Origin: Oceanospirillaceae bacterium
GTDB taxonomy: Bacteria > Pseudomonadota > Gammaproteobacteria > Pseudomonadales > Balneatricaceae
Length of the DNA: 64,000 nucleotides
Direction: 5' to 3'
Assembly: GCA_013215505.1 (NCBI GenBank)
Contig: JABSQZ010000023.1
Coordinates: 1 to 64,000 of the forward strand
Positions 45,095 through 55,589 of this stretch are shown piece by piece. The position numbers were made by a program, and so were the translations under genes. Below the pieces are notes generated by a model. The model saw nothing but the letters and a program-made list of their open reading frames with translations, made no database searches and was not told the origin of the DNA. Position 1 is the stretch's first letter. Each line of letters starts with the position of its first letter.

Positions 45095-46450
45095 TCACCA
45101 TGTAAATTCATCTGCTTCGGGCTTTGCTGCATTACCGCCATTAGCTTTTTCTCTGCCCACTGTTGCCACTGGACTGCCATTTGACTTTTCATTTGTCGCT
45201 GCATCTGGCTGCAGTGCACTAGCGTGGCTCTGGAGGCGCTCTAGTTCTGCACTGTTCATTGTCGCCCGTGGAATAATGGTTTTGTCTACCGTTTCCAATC
45301 CCGCCATTTGGCTGATGCGCTGCATTACCGGCTCATTGTCCCCGACCATTTCATCAAGAAGTTGCGGAAGTGACATATAACCCCAGCGTATTGAGCGTTC
45401 CAGCAACATATATATCGGACTGTGCGGCTCGGTACGGCGGAAAAAATCGGCGATGGTGCGCAACTGCTCAAAAGCCTGATCCCGGTGATAGAGCTCTGTA
45501 TTTGTATTTAATTGCACTTGCTCTTGTGCCCTACTATTGTTTTTTGAGTCAGCTGCAGCTGTTTGGTTCTGCTGAGTATCTTCGAGCTGTGCATCGACAC
45601 TATCCGGCACGCTCAATTGCTGCTGTTCGATAACCGTTAAAGGCCAAGTCGCGAAACAATCACCCAACAGGAACTGCATGGCACCGAGCAGATTGTTTAT
45701 GACTTTTGATATGAATTTAAAACTGATGCTCTTAGCTTGCACTTTAAGACAGTGCTGATTGACGCTTTGTTCTAGCTTAGCGACTTCTTTGAGTATGGCG
45801 TCCAGCGCCACAATTTTTTCTTGTAGAAGATTGCTGTTTGCAGCAAAATATTGTTTCGACTCTTCTTTCAAGGACGGCAGAGAACCCGACCTCTCGGCTG
45901 AGAAAAACTGGGTGTAATTAATTGTTCCAATTAAAGGCAAGTTTGACAGCGGCATCGCCAACAAGCCACTGCTCTCACTCTCCCCTGCTAACTGCCACAG
46001 AGGTTTGACTTTAAATTCAGCCCACTCCCTGTCGTGTTCACTCGCCTCGTTACTCTTTAATTTTTCAACCGGGGGTTTAGGCTGCAAATCGACCCATTGC
46101 GCATCAATGACTTGCACAAAAACCTTGAGTGCATCTCGTAGATTATTCAGTGGATCAGAAGTAAACAACTGCGCAGAAATATACCAGCAGAATACTTCGA
46201 TGTCTTTTGAGTTATTTTGCAGACACTCCCGACAGCTCTCGCCCAGTGCTAGCCAGTTATTGGCGTTGCCCTCTAGCAACTCTTTGTCTGACATTGCATC
46301 GGGCGATTCCATCAGTTGCCTATAACTTGACTGCGCCTGATTGAAGTTATTGCGTAACGCCCTGTACAAGGTCTTATTGGCTTTTAAGTATTCTCCGCAA
46401 ACGGCATCATCAGATATCGGTAGGGATAGGTTTTCCATCAGATTACCCAT
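45095..46450 (-). CDS. tssA: T6SS assembly protein TssA
   Basis: A 451-residue TssA. The N-terminal ImpA domain shows LPISDDAVCGEYL, then the helical region with EVFCWYISAQLF and DAQWVDLQPKPP. The C-terminal domain contains AFEQLRTIADFFRRTEPHSPIYMLLERSIRWGYMSLPQLLDEM. It coordinates baseplate docking and tube/sheath growth. First gene of the cluster; an ATG four codons on is an alternative start. The long Gln/Asn-rich linker (about 285-320) is poorly conserved in general. Confidence 0.93.
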   Translation of the reverse strand: MGNLMENLSLPISDDAVCGEYLKANKTLYRALRNNFNQAQSSYRQLMESPDAMSDKELLEGNANNWLALGESCRECLQNNSKDIEVFCWYISAQLFTSDPLNNLRDALKVFVQVIDAQWVDLQPKPPVEKLKSNEASEHDREWAEFKVKPLWQLAGESESSGLLAMPLSNLPLIGTINYTQFFSAERSGSLPSLKEESKQYFAANSNLLQEKIVALDAILKEVAKLEQSVNQHCLKVQAKSISFKFISKVINNLLGAMQFLLGDCFATWPLTVIEQQQLSVPDSVDAQLEDTQQNQTAAADSKNNSRAQEQVQLNTNTELYHRDQAFEQLRTIADFFRRTEPHSPIYMLLERSIRWGYMSLPQLLDEMVGDNEPVMQRISQMAGLETVDKTIIPRATMNSAELERLQSHASALQPDAATNEKSNGSPVATVGREKANGGNAAKPEADEFTW

Positions 46451-47181
46451 AGATTGATTTCTTCAACCCCAGCCAGCGGATAAATTTTTGAGGATGATTG
46501 GATGAAATTTATTATTATCACTCAGCTGATTCTCATTTTTATTATGCTATTTATTACTTAGATTTGTTGACAGAACACTCAGTATGCGTGGGTCGCCAGA
46601 TAAAAACTAACAATTTGGTCGCAAATTTCGTGCCCCGCAACATCCACATACTTCTCGCAAGCCTTATTCTAAGCTGCATAAGGAATGATGAGAGGTAGAT
46701 TTCAATGCTCTGAATGGTCAAGCGATCGAAACTATGGAGTATGATCTAAGAATACTACAATCATCTCTTCGATTACAGTTAATCACTATCATTCTCATAT
46801 TCCGTGAATGTAATTCTCATACTCTGTGAATGTAATTCTCAATATTCTGAATCGCTTTAATACTTGTATTAGCAAATCAACAAACAAACCTAAGCGACCC
46901 AGTGACATGTTGTTATAGCCAATATACTGCTGAGACAGTTTGCAGTATTTAATCTGCTGCGCGGGTTTAAGCTACATTTGCCGCAAAACGGCTGGTTTCA
47001 TCTGGCGGCTATACTTGTCCCCCGACCGATAAGCCGATTGATTGACCGCTATCCTATACTCCTTTCCCTCAGCCCCGATTTTCAGCAGCATTAGCGCTAT
47101 CTTTATCTTGAGGCAGGATATTCTCATCTGTCTTATAAGATAGAGGTTTGGTATTCTGTACCGCTGTCATTATCAGGCTCC
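46451..47181. other. Upstream region of the T6SS cluster
   Basis: About 730 A+T-rich nt with no supported gene. A plus-strand open frame at 46498 is unlikely to code. The region holds the 22-bp direct repeats at 46791-46852 and several copies of ATTCTCA(T) (near 46530, 46791, 46813, 46835 and 47114). On the minus strand these read ATGAGAAT, close to one half of a Fur box. A second Fur-like stretch with GATAATAAT lies near 46511-46537. It should contain the T6SS promoter, but no strong sigma70 or sigma54 pair was found. Confidence 0.45.
46791..46852. repeat. 22-bp direct repeats upstream of tssA
   Basis: Two adjacent 22-nt units beginning ATTCTCATA and ending TGTGAATGTA/CGTGAATGTA, with two mismatches, followed by an 18-nt partial third copy. 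A 22-bp period is close to two helical turns, which would place bound proteins on one face of the DNA. They lie about 340 nt before the first T6SS gene. Confidence 0.85.
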
Positions 47182-47209
47182 TTTGATCAAATTAGTAACT
47201 TTGTATAAT
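47182..47209 (+). promoter_or_regulatory. Candidate promoter of mutS
   Basis: A perfect -10 TATAAT (47204-47209) with TTTGAT 16 nt or TTGATC 15 nt upstream. It would start mutS transcription about 160 nt before the ATG. Confidence 0.4.
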
Positions 47210-47373
47210 AAGTATAGGTTTTAGTATAAACATCCTTTAAAAAAACACTCCCTATCCTTAAACCTATACAAACAATTAATACACCTGACATTAATTGACC
47301 TGTCACGACACTCAACAGGAAGCCAATAAATCGATAACCCTATGTATTCATACATCTTATTGCGAAAAAACAC

Positions 47374-49971
47374 ATGAACAGCAAAAACTTAAAACAACAA
47401 CACACCCCGATGATGCAACAGTACTTTAAGATTAAAGCTGAGCATCCCGATCAAATCGTCTTTTACCGTATGGGTGATTTCTATGAAATGTTTTTTGACG
47501 ATGCCAAGCGCGCATCTAAGCTATTGGGAATCTCCCTAACCGCCCGTGGCAAAGCCGGCGGCGAACCTATTCCTATGGCGGGTTTTCCCTACCACTCAGC
47601 GGAAACTTACATCGGCAAGATAGTACGGGCCGGTGAATCTGTGGTTATCTGTGAACAAGTGGGAGATCCAGCAACCAGTAAGGGACCGGTCGCCCGTGAA
47701 GTAGTGCGCATTGTCACCCCAGGCACTCTCAGTGACGAAGCCTTTCTGGATGAGAATAGTGATAACTTACTACTGGCGATCAACCAGCAACAGCAGCATT
47801 TTGGCCTGGCAGTGGTTGATATCAGTACCGGTTATTTCAGCTTGCAAGAACTGCAGGGAACTGACGCACTGCTCGGAGAGCTAGAACGTTTAAAACCCAA
47901 AGAAGTGCTGTTTAACGAAGACAGTGATCTAGCCGGGCTATTGCAACACTGCCAGGGGTTGAGATCCCAGGCGCCCTGGCATTTCGAGGGAGAGAGCGCC
48001 AGACGCTTACTGTGCAGACAGTTCAACACTCAGGATTTACAGGGCTTTGGCTGCGATGAGATGGAACTGGCGATCAGCGCCGGCGGTGCTCTGCTGCAAT
48101 ACGCCAAAGACACCCAACGCTCGGCGCTGCCACATGTGCAGCGCATCAGCGTTGAGCAGCGCAGCGACACCGTGATAATCGATGCTGCCACCCGTAAAAA
48201 TTTAGAGCTGGATCAAAATTTATCCGGCGGCCGGGAAAACACTCTGGTCAGTGTCATCGATAATACCAGTACCTCCATGGGATCGCGGATGCTGCGCCGC
48301 TGGATCAATCAGCCACTGCGTAACATCCATACCTTGAGTCAGCGTCAGGAGGCAGTTCACTGGCTGCTGGACGATTACCGCTTTGAGAACATTGCCAAAG
48401 ATCTCAAACAGATTGGTGATGTCGAGCGGATACTCTCCAGAGTGGCATTGCGATCCGCCAGACCCAGAGACCTGGAGCGGTTGCGCGATAGTTTAAACAT
48501 ACTGCCGGCGCTGCAACAACAGCTGAGTACTGAGCCGGCCAGTCGTATCGCCCATTTAGCCGGGACTATCAGCCAGTACCCACAGATGAGCGAACTACTG
48601 CAGCGGGCTATTATAGACAATCCACCGGTGGTGATCCGCGATGGCGGAGTCATAGCAGCGGGCTTTGATCAGGAGCTGGACGAGCTCAGAGGCATCAGTG
48701 AAAATGCTGGCGCCTATCTGCTTAAACTGGAACAAAAAGAGCGTGCCCGCACCGGCATCAGCACTTTAAAAGTTGGCTACAATCGCGTCCACGGCTATTT
48801 CATTGAAATCAGTAAAGCCCAGGCACAAGCGGCGGAGATTCCCACTGAATATGTGCGCCGCCAGACCCTTAAAAATGCCGAGCGCTTCATCACCGAAGAG
48901 CTAAAAGCTTTCGAAGACAAGGCACTATCAGCAAAAAGCCGCGCTTTATCCCGAGAAAAAGCATTGTATGAACAGCTGTTAGAAGATATCGCCGCAAAGC
49001 TCAACCAACTGCAAGACAGCGCCACGGCGCTGGCAGAGCTGGACACACTGGCTAACTTTGCCGAGCGCGCTGAAACACTCTCTTTTAATGCCCCGGTACT
49101 CACTGATCAGCCGGGCATTTCTATTCAGGGCGGTCGCCACCCGGTGGTTGAGAAAGTATCAGACAATCCTTTTGTTGCCAACGACTTAGAGCTAAACCAA
49201 CAGCGGCGTATGCTGATAATCACCGGGCCGAACATGGGGGGTAAATCTACCTATATGCGCCAGGCGGCACTGATCACTCTACTGGCACACATAGGATCAT
49301 TTGTCCCGGCACAAAGTGCCACCATAGGATTGGTTGACCGAATATTTACCCGTATGGGCTCCTCTGATGACTTGGCTGGCGGCCGCTCGACTTTTATGGT
49401 GGAGATGACCGAAACCGCCAATATTTTAAACAATGCCACCGCCAGAAGCTTAGTACTGATGGATGAAATTGGCCGCGGCACTAGCACTTTTGACGGACTA
49501 TCACTGGCCTGGGCCTGCGCCGAATATATTGCCAGCAAGGTCAATGCTTTTACCTTGTTTGCCACCCACTACTTTGAACTGACAGTGCTGCCGGAACAGC
49601 TCAGCGGGGTGGAAAATGTGCATTTAACCGCCTTAGAACACAAGGACAACATTGTCTTTATGCACGAAGTTAAAGAGGGAGCAGCCAGCCAAAGTTACGG
49701 CTTGCAAGTGGCTAAATTAGCCGGAATCCCAATGCTTGTGATTGGCGACGCCCGTGGCAAACTGCGACAACTGGAACAGGGAAGCGCCCAGCAAAACTTA
49801 CTTGGCGGTACCCAGGGTGTAGACAACCCAATGCAGAGTGACATGTTTGCCGCAGTGACTGTAGAGACTCATCCTGTGGTAGAAGCGCTGAGCCAGATCA
49901 ACCCCGATGAACTAACACCCAGAGAGGCACTAGACGCTCTGTACGCGCTGCAACAACAGCTCGCTAATTAG
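47374..49971 (+). CDS. mutS: DNA mismatch repair protein MutS
   Basis: An 865-residue MutS of normal length. The mismatch-reading Phe-x-Glu is in [14 protein letters not shown] near residue 33-46. The clamp and lever regions follow, then the ATPase with Walker [14 protein letters not shown] (about 617-630), Walker [13 protein letters not shown] and the conserved ATHYFELT. The C-terminal tail forms the tetramer helix. It recognises mismatches and recruits MutL. It stands alone rather than with recA. Confidence 0.98.
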   Translation: MNSKNLKQQHTPMMQQYFKIKAEHPDQIVFYRMGDFYEMFFDDAKRASKLLGISLTARGKAGGEPIPMAGFPYHSAETYIGKIVRAGESVVICEQVGDPATSKGPVAREVVRIVTPGTLSDEAFLDENSDNLLLAINQQQQHFGLAVVDISTGYFSLQELQGTDALLGELERLKPKEVLFNEDSDLAGLLQHCQGLRSQAPWHFEGESARRLLCRQFNTQDLQGFGCDEMELAISAGGALLQYAKDTQRSALPHVQRISVEQRSDTVIIDAATRKNLELDQNLSGGRENTLVSVIDNTSTSMGSRMLRRWINQPLRNIHTLSQRQEAVHWLLDDYRFENIAKDLKQIGDVERILSRVALRSARPRDLERLRDSLNILPALQQQLSTEPASRIAHLAGTISQYPQMSELLQRAIIDNPPVVIRDGGVIAAGFDQELDELRGISENAGAYLLKLEQKERARTGISTLKVGYNRVHGYFIEISKAQAQAAEIPTEYVRRQTLKNAERFITEELKAFEDKALSAKSRALSREKALYEQLLEDIAAKLNQLQDSATALAELDTLANFAERAETLSFNAPVLTDQPGISIQGGRHPVVEKVSDNPFVANDLELNQQRRMLIITGPNMGGKSTYMRQAALITLLAHIGSFVPAQSATIGLVDRIFTRMGSSDDLAGGRSTFMVEMTETANILNNATARSLVLMDEIGRGTSTFDGLSLAWACAEYIASKVNAFTLFATHYFELTVLPEQLSGVENVHLTALEHKDNIVFMHEVKEGAASQSYGLQVAKLAGIPMLVIGDARGKLRQLEQGSAQQNLLGGTQGVDNPMQSDMFAAVTVETHPVVEALSQINPDELTPREALDALYALQQQLAN

Positions 49972-50854
49972 GCGCTTCTAGCCAACCCGCTGCTCTGGCC
50001 TGGTGCTCAGTGTCAAAGCAGCGCTCCCCCGCCGCTTTGTTAATCACCACCGATCGATAATTACGATGCCGCTGCAAAAAGTAGTATTTACGACCGCTGC
50101 GTTTGGAAATATTACCTTTCACTGTGCATTGGCCTGCGCTCCTGGCGCCAACCAATACAGTGACGGGTTTAGCGGTTTGCAGATCCTTGCTGCTAAACAA
50201 ACAACTGGCGGATTTAAAATCGCGGTCATAACAGAACTGCCACTCCCGACCTCTTTGCCAATACTTTATCGAGCCAGATACTAATTGGGGGTTGTGTTTA
50301 TACCACCAGTTGAGATTCGCCACAGTATAGCTAAGCTGTTTAAGGGGCAGTTGTAACTGTTGGTGCAGCTCTCGTGCCTTGCCAAAATAGCCAGCAGGGG
50401 TCCGTAAACCTGGCCGTGGCATACAAGTGCCATGATATTCGTATTCATGCTGTAACAACCAAACGCTCGGGGTCATGCACAAAAAAGGCTGCAAATCTGT
50501 GCGATCAATTTTCCCTTGATTGCCCTGACAAGCGCGCGGATATCCGCCTTTGCCACTGCGGGCACCCTGCGGCCACAATCCATGTAAAATATAACCAAAG
50601 TACTGCTCACTACCACACTGCAGATAATTTTTCCCTCCTGCTCGCTTGCTCTGGGCACTGACTTTTAGACAGTGTGCCGGGCTCCAGCTATAAGAGAGCA
50701 GATAATACTCGGAGCTTATCGTTCTTACATCAGCCGCTGCCACCAGATTGTCATAGTCGCTGTAGCTATCAAGCTTGTCCACACAGCTATTTGCAGCAGC
50801 CATTGTGGATAACAACAGCGAAGTTATCGCTGTTGCGCATAACAATGGGTACAT
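49964..50854 (-). CDS. Secreted RNase T2 family ribonuclease with a C-terminal sunset-type domain
   Basis: A 296-residue protein with a signal peptide (about 1-22). The RNase T2 active site is complete: HGLWPQG with His91 and HEYEYHGTC with His136, Glu137 and His141; paired cysteines suggest disulfides in the periplasm. It cleaves single-stranded RNA without base strictness. After about residue 245 a separate module reads [15 protein letters not shown], then [16 protein letters not shown], the pattern of the small sunset domain often appended to secreted nucleases. Probably scavenges RNA. It converges with mutS and overlaps its end by 8 nt. Confidence 0.88.
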   Translation of the reverse strand: MYPLLCATAITSLLLSTMAAANSCVDKLDSYSDYDNLVAAADVRTISSEYYLLSYSWSPAHCLKVSAQSKRAGGKNYLQCGSEQYFGYILHGLWPQGARSGKGGYPRACQGNQGKIDRTDLQPFLCMTPSVWLLQHEYEYHGTCMPRPGLRTPAGYFGKARELHQQLQLPLKQLSYTVANLNWWYKHNPQLVSGSIKYWQRGREWQFCYDRDFKSASCLFSSKDLQTAKPVTVLVGARSAGQCTVKGNISKRSGRKYYFLQRHRNYRSVVINKAAGERCFDTEHQARAAGWLEAPN

Positions 50855-51089
50855 TGTGCTCTCCCTGCCGCTGAATCTAAGGCAACATCAGTTTATATCA
50901 GCCAGTGATAAAAGCAGTGAAATAGGTCACAGACCGATTCTACCTTTTAGCGACTTTGCTATATTGGCCTAAGTCCTGCATAAACACGGCTGGTAATTGG
51001 CGAAAACTGTAGCCAGGATATATATTTAAAAGTGTCAGGATATTCTTTAATATATTGTGCCGCTTCAACCCAATCCTATAGGTTTAAAT

Positions 51090-51737
51090 ATGCAATTGAT
51101 AACAACGACCATACTAGCACTACTTCTCAGTGCTGCTAGTTTATTTGCAGCCGCTGAACCGCAATCTCACACCCACATTAAGCACATCATCAGCAGTTGG
51201 CCAGACTCCCCGAAACAAATGGGTCTACTGCAAGTCGCGCTTAACGAAACAGCCATCGCCACACTGTATATAAAATTATCACAAACTCAAGCGACTGACC
51301 TCGCCTGGATAAAACTCCATGTCAGCAGAGCAAAACACGCCTTAGACGGCGCTGAATATGGGGACGGTGGATTAGGCTACGGGGTAATTAAGGCAGCTAA
51401 GGGCATTACAAAACATGTCATCCTGGCCGCACATGCTCCCGATGCTTCAGTTAACGTAAAAGTTCACAGCCAGCGAATTGTGGTAGGGGCTAACAACGCA
51501 GTTGCAGTCGCCAATCAGATGCTGCTGATTTGTAACTCCGTCTCCAGTGCAATATCTACCTCACAGGCACTGGCACTGACCCGTCAACTAGAACAACTCG
51601 CCGCTATTTTATTAGCTGGCGAAGACGTTAACGACGACGGCGAAATAAGCGTATTCCAAAAAGAGGGCGGCCTCACCTTATCAAAAGAGCAAATCACCTA
51701 TATGGCCAGAGCCGAAGGTTTGATAAAAATGCAATAA
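51090..51737 (+). CDS. Small exported protein with an EF-hand-like loop
   Basis: From the chosen ATG, 215 residues with a signal peptide (MQLITTTILALLLSAASLFAAAEP). The mature protein is mainly helical. Near its end DVNDDGEISVFQKEGGL resembles an EF-hand calcium loop (D-x-N-D-D-G-E-I). No enzyme motif is seen. The earlier GTG at 51057 would add a non-signal lead, so it was not used. Function unknown; a periplasmic calcium-dependent role is possible. It ends about 30 nt before the bidirectional terminator shared with pnp. Confidence 0.7.
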   Translation: MQLITTTILALLLSAASLFAAAEPQSHTHIKHIISSWPDSPKQMGLLQVALNETAIATLYIKLSQTQATDLAWIKLHVSRAKHALDGAEYGDGGLGYGVIKAAKGITKHVILAAHAPDASVNVKVHSQRIVVGANNAVAVANQMLLICNSVSSAISTSQALALTRQLEQLAAILLAGEDVNDDGEISVFQKEGGLTLSKEQITYMARAEGLIKMQ

Positions 51738-51764
51738 GCAGCAGCTGACACAACAGCAAGCCAC

Positions 51765-51794
51765 AAAAAAGCCCTCACCAGGAGGGCTTTTTTT
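51765..51794. terminator. Bidirectional terminator between the EF-hand-like gene and pnp
   Basis: AAAAAAGCCCTC-ACCAG-GAGGGCTTTTTTT: a 6-bp G+C stem extended by A/T pairs, with an A run on one side and a T run on the other, so it can terminate both converging genes. Confidence 0.93.
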
Positions 51795-51814
51795 CAGGGA
51801 TTAACTCTGTTGAA

Positions 51815-53902
51815 TTAATCTTCCTGTAGATCTTTCATAGAAAGTTTGATCCGACCACGTACGTCAACATCCAAAACTTTAACTTTGATCATCTGATCCA
51901 TCTTGATGTAGTCAGTCACTTTCTCAACACGCTTGTTGTCGATCTGTGAAATGTGTACCAGTCCATCTTTGCCAGGCAAGATGTTAACAAAAGCACCAAA
52001 CTCTTCCAGACGTACCACTTTACCTTCGTAGATCTTGCCAATTTCCGCTTCAGCAGTAATCCCCAACACGATATCCGTAGCCGCTTTAGCCGCCGCTTTA
52101 TCCGCAGCGTAGATACGTACTGTGCCGTCGTCATCTAAGTCGATCATAGCGCCAGTTTGTTCAGTGATGCCGCGAATAGTAGCACCACCTTTACCGATAA
52201 CATCGCGGATTTTCTCAGGGTTGATCTTGATCAATGTCATGGCCGGAGCGTTGTCTGGTAATTCAGGACGTGCGTAACCAATAGTTAGCGCCATCTCTTT
52301 CAAGATGTGAGTACGAGCCTCCAGCGCCTGATCAAGAGCAAGTTCCATGATCTCTTCAGTGATACCAGTGATTTTGATATCCATTTGCAGTGCAGTAATG
52401 CCCTGCGCGGTACCCGCTACTTTAAAGTCCATATCACCTAAGTGGTCTTCATCACCTAAGATGTCGGTTAAGATAGCAAACTTCTCGCCTTCTTTAACCA
52501 GACCCATAGCGATACCGGCGATAGGCGCTTTAAGGGGAACACCCGCATCCATCATCGCCATAGAGGCACCACAAACAGACGCCATAGAGCTGGATCCGTT
52601 AGATTCAGTTATCTCAGAAACGATACGAATAGTGTATGGGAAGTCTTCCTGGGATGGCAACATAGCGGCAACAGAGCGACGCGCCAGACGACCGTGACCA
52701 ATTTCACGACGATTAGTAGAACCCATACGACCGGCTTCACCTACAGAGTATGGAGGGAAGTTGTAGTGCAACATGAACGGGTCTTTGCGCTCGCCTTCGA
52801 TAGCGTCGATCAGCTGCTGATCGCGTGAAGTTCCCAGCGTACAAGTAACAATTGCCTGAGTCTCACCACGAGTGAACAGGGCCGAACCGTGTGTGCCAGT
52901 AAGAATGTTTACTTCAGTGTTGATACCACGAACAGTCTTGCTGTCACGACCATCGATACGTGACTCGCCATTGACGATGCGCTGACGCACGGTAGATTTT
53001 TCTATGGCGCTTACAACACCTGATACTTCTTTATCCGACGCTTGCCCTTCTGCACCTGATAGTTCAGCAACGGCTTGAACGCGAAGCTCAGCCAGCATTG
53101 CCTGACGCTGCATCTTGTCAGCAGTCTGGTAAGCAGTGGCGATTCCAGCGCCGACCAGGTCGGTAACTTGCGCCGTTAGCGCTTCGTTAGTCGCAGGAGC
53201 AGCCCATTCCCATCTAGGCTTGCCCGCTTCAGCGGTTAATTCAGCAATAGCGTCGATAGCACCCTGGAATTCAGTGTGGGCAAAAAGTACCGCGCCTAAC
53301 ATTTCATCTTCACTGAGTTCAGCTGCTTCAGATTCAACCATCAGTACCGCATCTTTAGTGCCGGCAACAACCATGTTCAGCTCAGAAGATTCAAGCTGTT
53401 CGTAAGTTGGGTTAACAATGTAGCCTTGATCTTCTGTGAAACCAACACGGGCACAACCAATCGGGCCGGCAAATGGGATTCCAGAGATAGACAGCGCAGC
53501 TGATACACCCAGCATGGCAGCGATATCAGGATCGTTAACTTTATCCGCAGACATTACCGTACAGATAACTTGTACTTCGTTCATGTATCCCTTAGGGAAT
53601 AACGGACGAATTGGACGGTCAATTAAGCGCGAGGTTAAAGTCTCTTTTTCTGAAGGGCGCGCTTCGCGCTTAAAGAATCCACCTGGGATCTTACCGACAG
53701 CGTAATACTTTTCTTGATAGTGTACAGACAGCGGGAAGAAGCCTTGACCCTCTTTCGGTGTCTTAGCGCCAACCACAGTACAGAGTACTTGTACGCCTTC
53801 GATGGTGACTAATACGGCACCGGTTGCCTGGCGTGCAATACGACCAGTTTCAAGGGTAACTTCCTGGTTACCTAATTTAAACTTCTTAATAATCGCTTCC
53901 AC
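51815..53902 (-). CDS. pnp: Polyribonucleotide nucleotidyltransferase (PNPase)
   Basis: A 695-residue phosphorolytic 3'-5' exoribonuclease, the degradosome core. It has two RNase PH domains (first near 1-220, second near 315-545 with [14 protein letters not shown] and [13 protein letters not shown]), then a KH domain ([22 protein letters not shown]) and an S1 domain ([30 protein letters not shown]). Acts on mRNA in the cytoplasm. It follows rpsO as in most gammaproteobacteria. A long imperfect dyad in its leader (53931-54044) fits autoregulation. Confidence 0.98.
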   Translation of the reverse strand: MEAIIKKFKLGNQEVTLETGRIARQATGAVLVTIEGVQVLCTVVGAKTPKEGQGFFPLSVHYQEKYYAVGKIPGGFFKREARPSEKETLTSRLIDRPIRPLFPKGYMNEVQVICTVMSADKVNDPDIAAMLGVSAALSISGIPFAGPIGCARVGFTEDQGYIVNPTYEQLESSELNMVVAGTKDAVLMVESEAAELSEDEMLGAVLFAHTEFQGAIDAIAELTAEAGKPRWEWAAPATNEALTAQVTDLVGAGIATAYQTADKMQRQAMLAELRVQAVAELSGAEGQASDKEVSGVVSAIEKSTVRQRIVNGESRIDGRDSKTVRGINTEVNILTGTHGSALFTRGETQAIVTCTLGTSRDQQLIDAIEGERKDPFMLHYNFPPYSVGEAGRMGSTNRREIGHGRLARRSVAAMLPSQEDFPYTIRIVSEITESNGSSSMASVCGASMAMMDAGVPLKAPIAGIAMGLVKEGEKFAILTDILGDEDHLGDMDFKVAGTAQGITALQMDIKITGITEEIMELALDQALEARTHILKEMALTIGYARPELPDNAPAMTLIKINPEKIRDVIGKGGATIRGITEQTGAMIDLDDDGTVRIYAADKAAAKAATDIVLGITAEAEIGKIYEGKVVRLEEFGAFVNILPGKDGLVHISQIDNKRVEKVTDYIKMDQMIKVKVLDVDVRGRIKLSMKDLQED

Positions 53903-53930
53903 GATATATCCTCTTTTTAATATTTATGAT

Positions 53931-54044
53931 GTCAAAAGAGTGACTTAAGTAGAAATCAAACAGTGCCGGTACTCGTTTATTCTCTGCCAGAGCAAAAGAT
54001 AAATGAGTACAGGCGGATATTTTACTTAAGGGAGTTCTTTTGAC
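53931..54044 (-). promoter_or_regulatory. Extended stem-loop in the pnp leader
   Basis: A 114-nt imperfect inverted repeat just upstream of pnp. The outer 9 bp are perfect (GTCAAAAGA with TCTTTTGAC); then 11 bp pair CTTAAGTAGAA with TTTTACTTAAG, and an inner 12 bp pair GTACTCGTTTAT with ATAAATGAGTAC around a small CTCTG/CAGAG hairpin. In E. coli the pnp leader forms a long stem cut by RNase III, which lets PNPase repress its own translation. Position and form match that scheme. Confidence 0.75.
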
Positions 54045-54100
54045 GCTTACTACAATTTTTACGACTAGCAGAATTATAGGCTATAAAATACAAGCCGCTA

Positions 54101-54130
54101 GAAATAAAGAGGGCCGTGCAAGCACGACCC
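54101..54130 (-). terminator. Terminator or processing hairpin after rpsO
   Basis: On the minus strand GGGTCGTGC-TT-GCACGGCCC forms a 9-bp stem with one G-T pair, followed by TCTTTATTT. It lies 11 nt after the rpsO stop and before pnp. Confidence 0.75.
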
Positions 54131-54141
54131 AAAACTTTGTC

Positions 54142-54411
54142 TTAGCGACGAAGTCCTAAACGCTTGATCAGATCAAGGTAGCTATCTACTTTAGTCTTTT
54201 TCAAGTAATCAAGTAATTTACGACGCTGGTTTACCATACGGATTAGACCGCGACGTGAATGGTGATCGTGAATGTGAGACTTAAAGTGCCCTTGAAGAGC
54301 GTGGATGTTCGCTGTTAAAAGTGCTACTTGAACTTCAGAAGAACCAGTATCACCCTCTTCACGACCATAATCTGCAACGATTTGCGCTTTCTCTACAGCT
54401 GATAATGCCAT
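54142..54411 (-). CDS. rpsO: 30S ribosomal protein uS15
   Basis: An 89-residue uS15 with [25 protein letters not shown] and [24 protein letters not shown] spread along it; DTGSxE and HHSRRGL contact 16S rRNA helix junctions. It has its own likely promoter at 54521-54549 and a hairpin at its end; next gene is pnp. Confidence 0.98.
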   Translation of the reverse strand: MALSAVEKAQIVADYGREEGDTGSSEVQVALLTANIHALQGHFKSHIHDHHSRRGLIRMVNQRRKLLDYLKKTKVDSYLDLIKRLGLRR

Positions 54412-54520
54412 TTTTTCTACTCCAGTTTAATATGCAGATAAACAGGTTAACCCTTGATTATCTTGATTAATGACACGATCTACCAAGCATATTTTTAGTA
54501 GGTCGCCAAATACCGGGCGT

Positions 54521-54549
54521 ATTCTAGCACTACCGGTGTTTTTTTTCTA
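54521..54549 (-). promoter_or_regulatory. Candidate extended -10 promoter of rpsO
   Basis: On the minus strand TG-C-TAGAAT (the -10 at 54521-54526) is an extended -10; the -35 17 nt upstream, TAGAAA, is weak. It would give an rpsO leader of about 105 nt. Confidence 0.4.
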
Positions 54550-54620
54550 CTGTGCAGCATGTGAATAAGTGGCTAATCATCTTGCCCGACTTACTAGATG
54601 CACAGCCAACTTATACTTAA

Positions 54621-55574
54621 CTACTGACTTGTCGAAAGCAAGCGTTTAGAGCGCAGTATGCCTGCATCATTAATCTCGCCTATACCCAAAAACTTATCGT
54701 CGTCGCTGAAGTGAATCCGCACTAGCGGTTCTGCACACTGCTGTAACTCAATGGGCTTGCCCTGAAACAGTAACAGCTGCTGCGCTTTATCTATGTTCAC
54801 TTTAGGAAAATGCTCAACTGGCGAATAGCTGGGAATCATCAAGGCATCCAAGCGCTGGTTGCGCTGTTGCTCAGTTTCTTCATCCGTCGTAGCCGCCAAC
54901 GCATCCAGCTGCTCGATAGTAATCATCATCTCTGCTTTATAGGGGCCTGATTCCAACCGGCGCAGCACAGTAACATGAGCACCACAACCTAACATCAATC
55001 CCAGATCTTCGACGATTGAGCGAATGTAAGTACCTTTCGAACAGCGTACATCCAAATCAATTTCACCTAGCTCTGGCCGGTAAGCCAGTAATTCTATGCT
55101 GATAATTCGAACTTGCCGGGGCTTAACTTCGACTTTTACGCCTTTACGTGCCAGTTTATACAGTGGTTGCCCTTTGTATTTTAGCGCAGAAAACATCGAC
55201 GGAACTTGCTCTATCTGACCGCTGAAATGCTTAATTAGCAGTTCTTTGATTAGGCTTTCGTTGACGTGCTGGCCAATTTCGAGCTGCTCAATCACTTTGC
55301 CATCGGCATCGGAGGAGTCAGTGCGAATACCGAGTTTCGCGGTAGTTTGATAGCGCTTATCGGCATCCAGGAGGAACTGAGAAAACTTAGTCGCCTCACC
55401 AAAAGTCAGTGGTAACATACCCGTGGCCAACGGATCTAAGGCACCTGTGTGCCCGGCCTTAGCTGCTCCATAGAGACGTTTCACATATTGCAAAACACCA
55501 TTTGAGCTTACCCCTGGGGGTTTATCTAATAAAAAAACGCCGTCTAATTGACGGCCTTTGTGTCTTCTTCCCAT
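54621..55574 (-). CDS. truB: tRNA pseudouridine-55 synthase TruB
   Basis: A 317-residue pseudouridine synthase. The catalytic aspartate lies in GHTGALDPLATGMLP near residue 45; DKPPGVSSN and GTYIRSIVEDLG are also conserved. It modifies U55 in the T loop of tRNAs. A C-terminal PUA-like part ends the protein. It starts 15 nt after rbfA in the infB operon. Confidence 0.97.
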   Translation of the reverse strand: MGRRHKGRQLDGVFLLDKPPGVSSNGVLQYVKRLYGAAKAGHTGALDPLATGMLPLTFGEATKFSQFLLDADKRYQTTAKLGIRTDSSDADGKVIEQLEIGQHVNESLIKELLIKHFSGQIEQVPSMFSALKYKGQPLYKLARKGVKVEVKPRQVRIISIELLAYRPELGEIDLDVRCSKGTYIRSIVEDLGLMLGCGAHVTVLRRLESGPYKAEMMITIEQLDALAATTDEETEQQRNQRLDALMIPSYSPVEHFPKVNIDKAQQLLLFQGKPIELQQCAEPLVRIHFSDDDKFLGIGEINDAGILRSKRLLSTSQ

Positions 55575-55589
55575 TACATCTACTCAGTC

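Noticed and set aside
46560..46640. Sigma54 promoter for the T6SS operon
   Set aside because: GG and GC dinucleotides near TGGCGACCCACGCAT are 8 nt apart rather than 10, so the -24/-12 spacing is wrong.
46498..46698. 66-codon plus-strand gene upstream of the T6SS
   Set aside because: No ribosome binding site or coding character; it lies in the presumed regulatory region of tssA.
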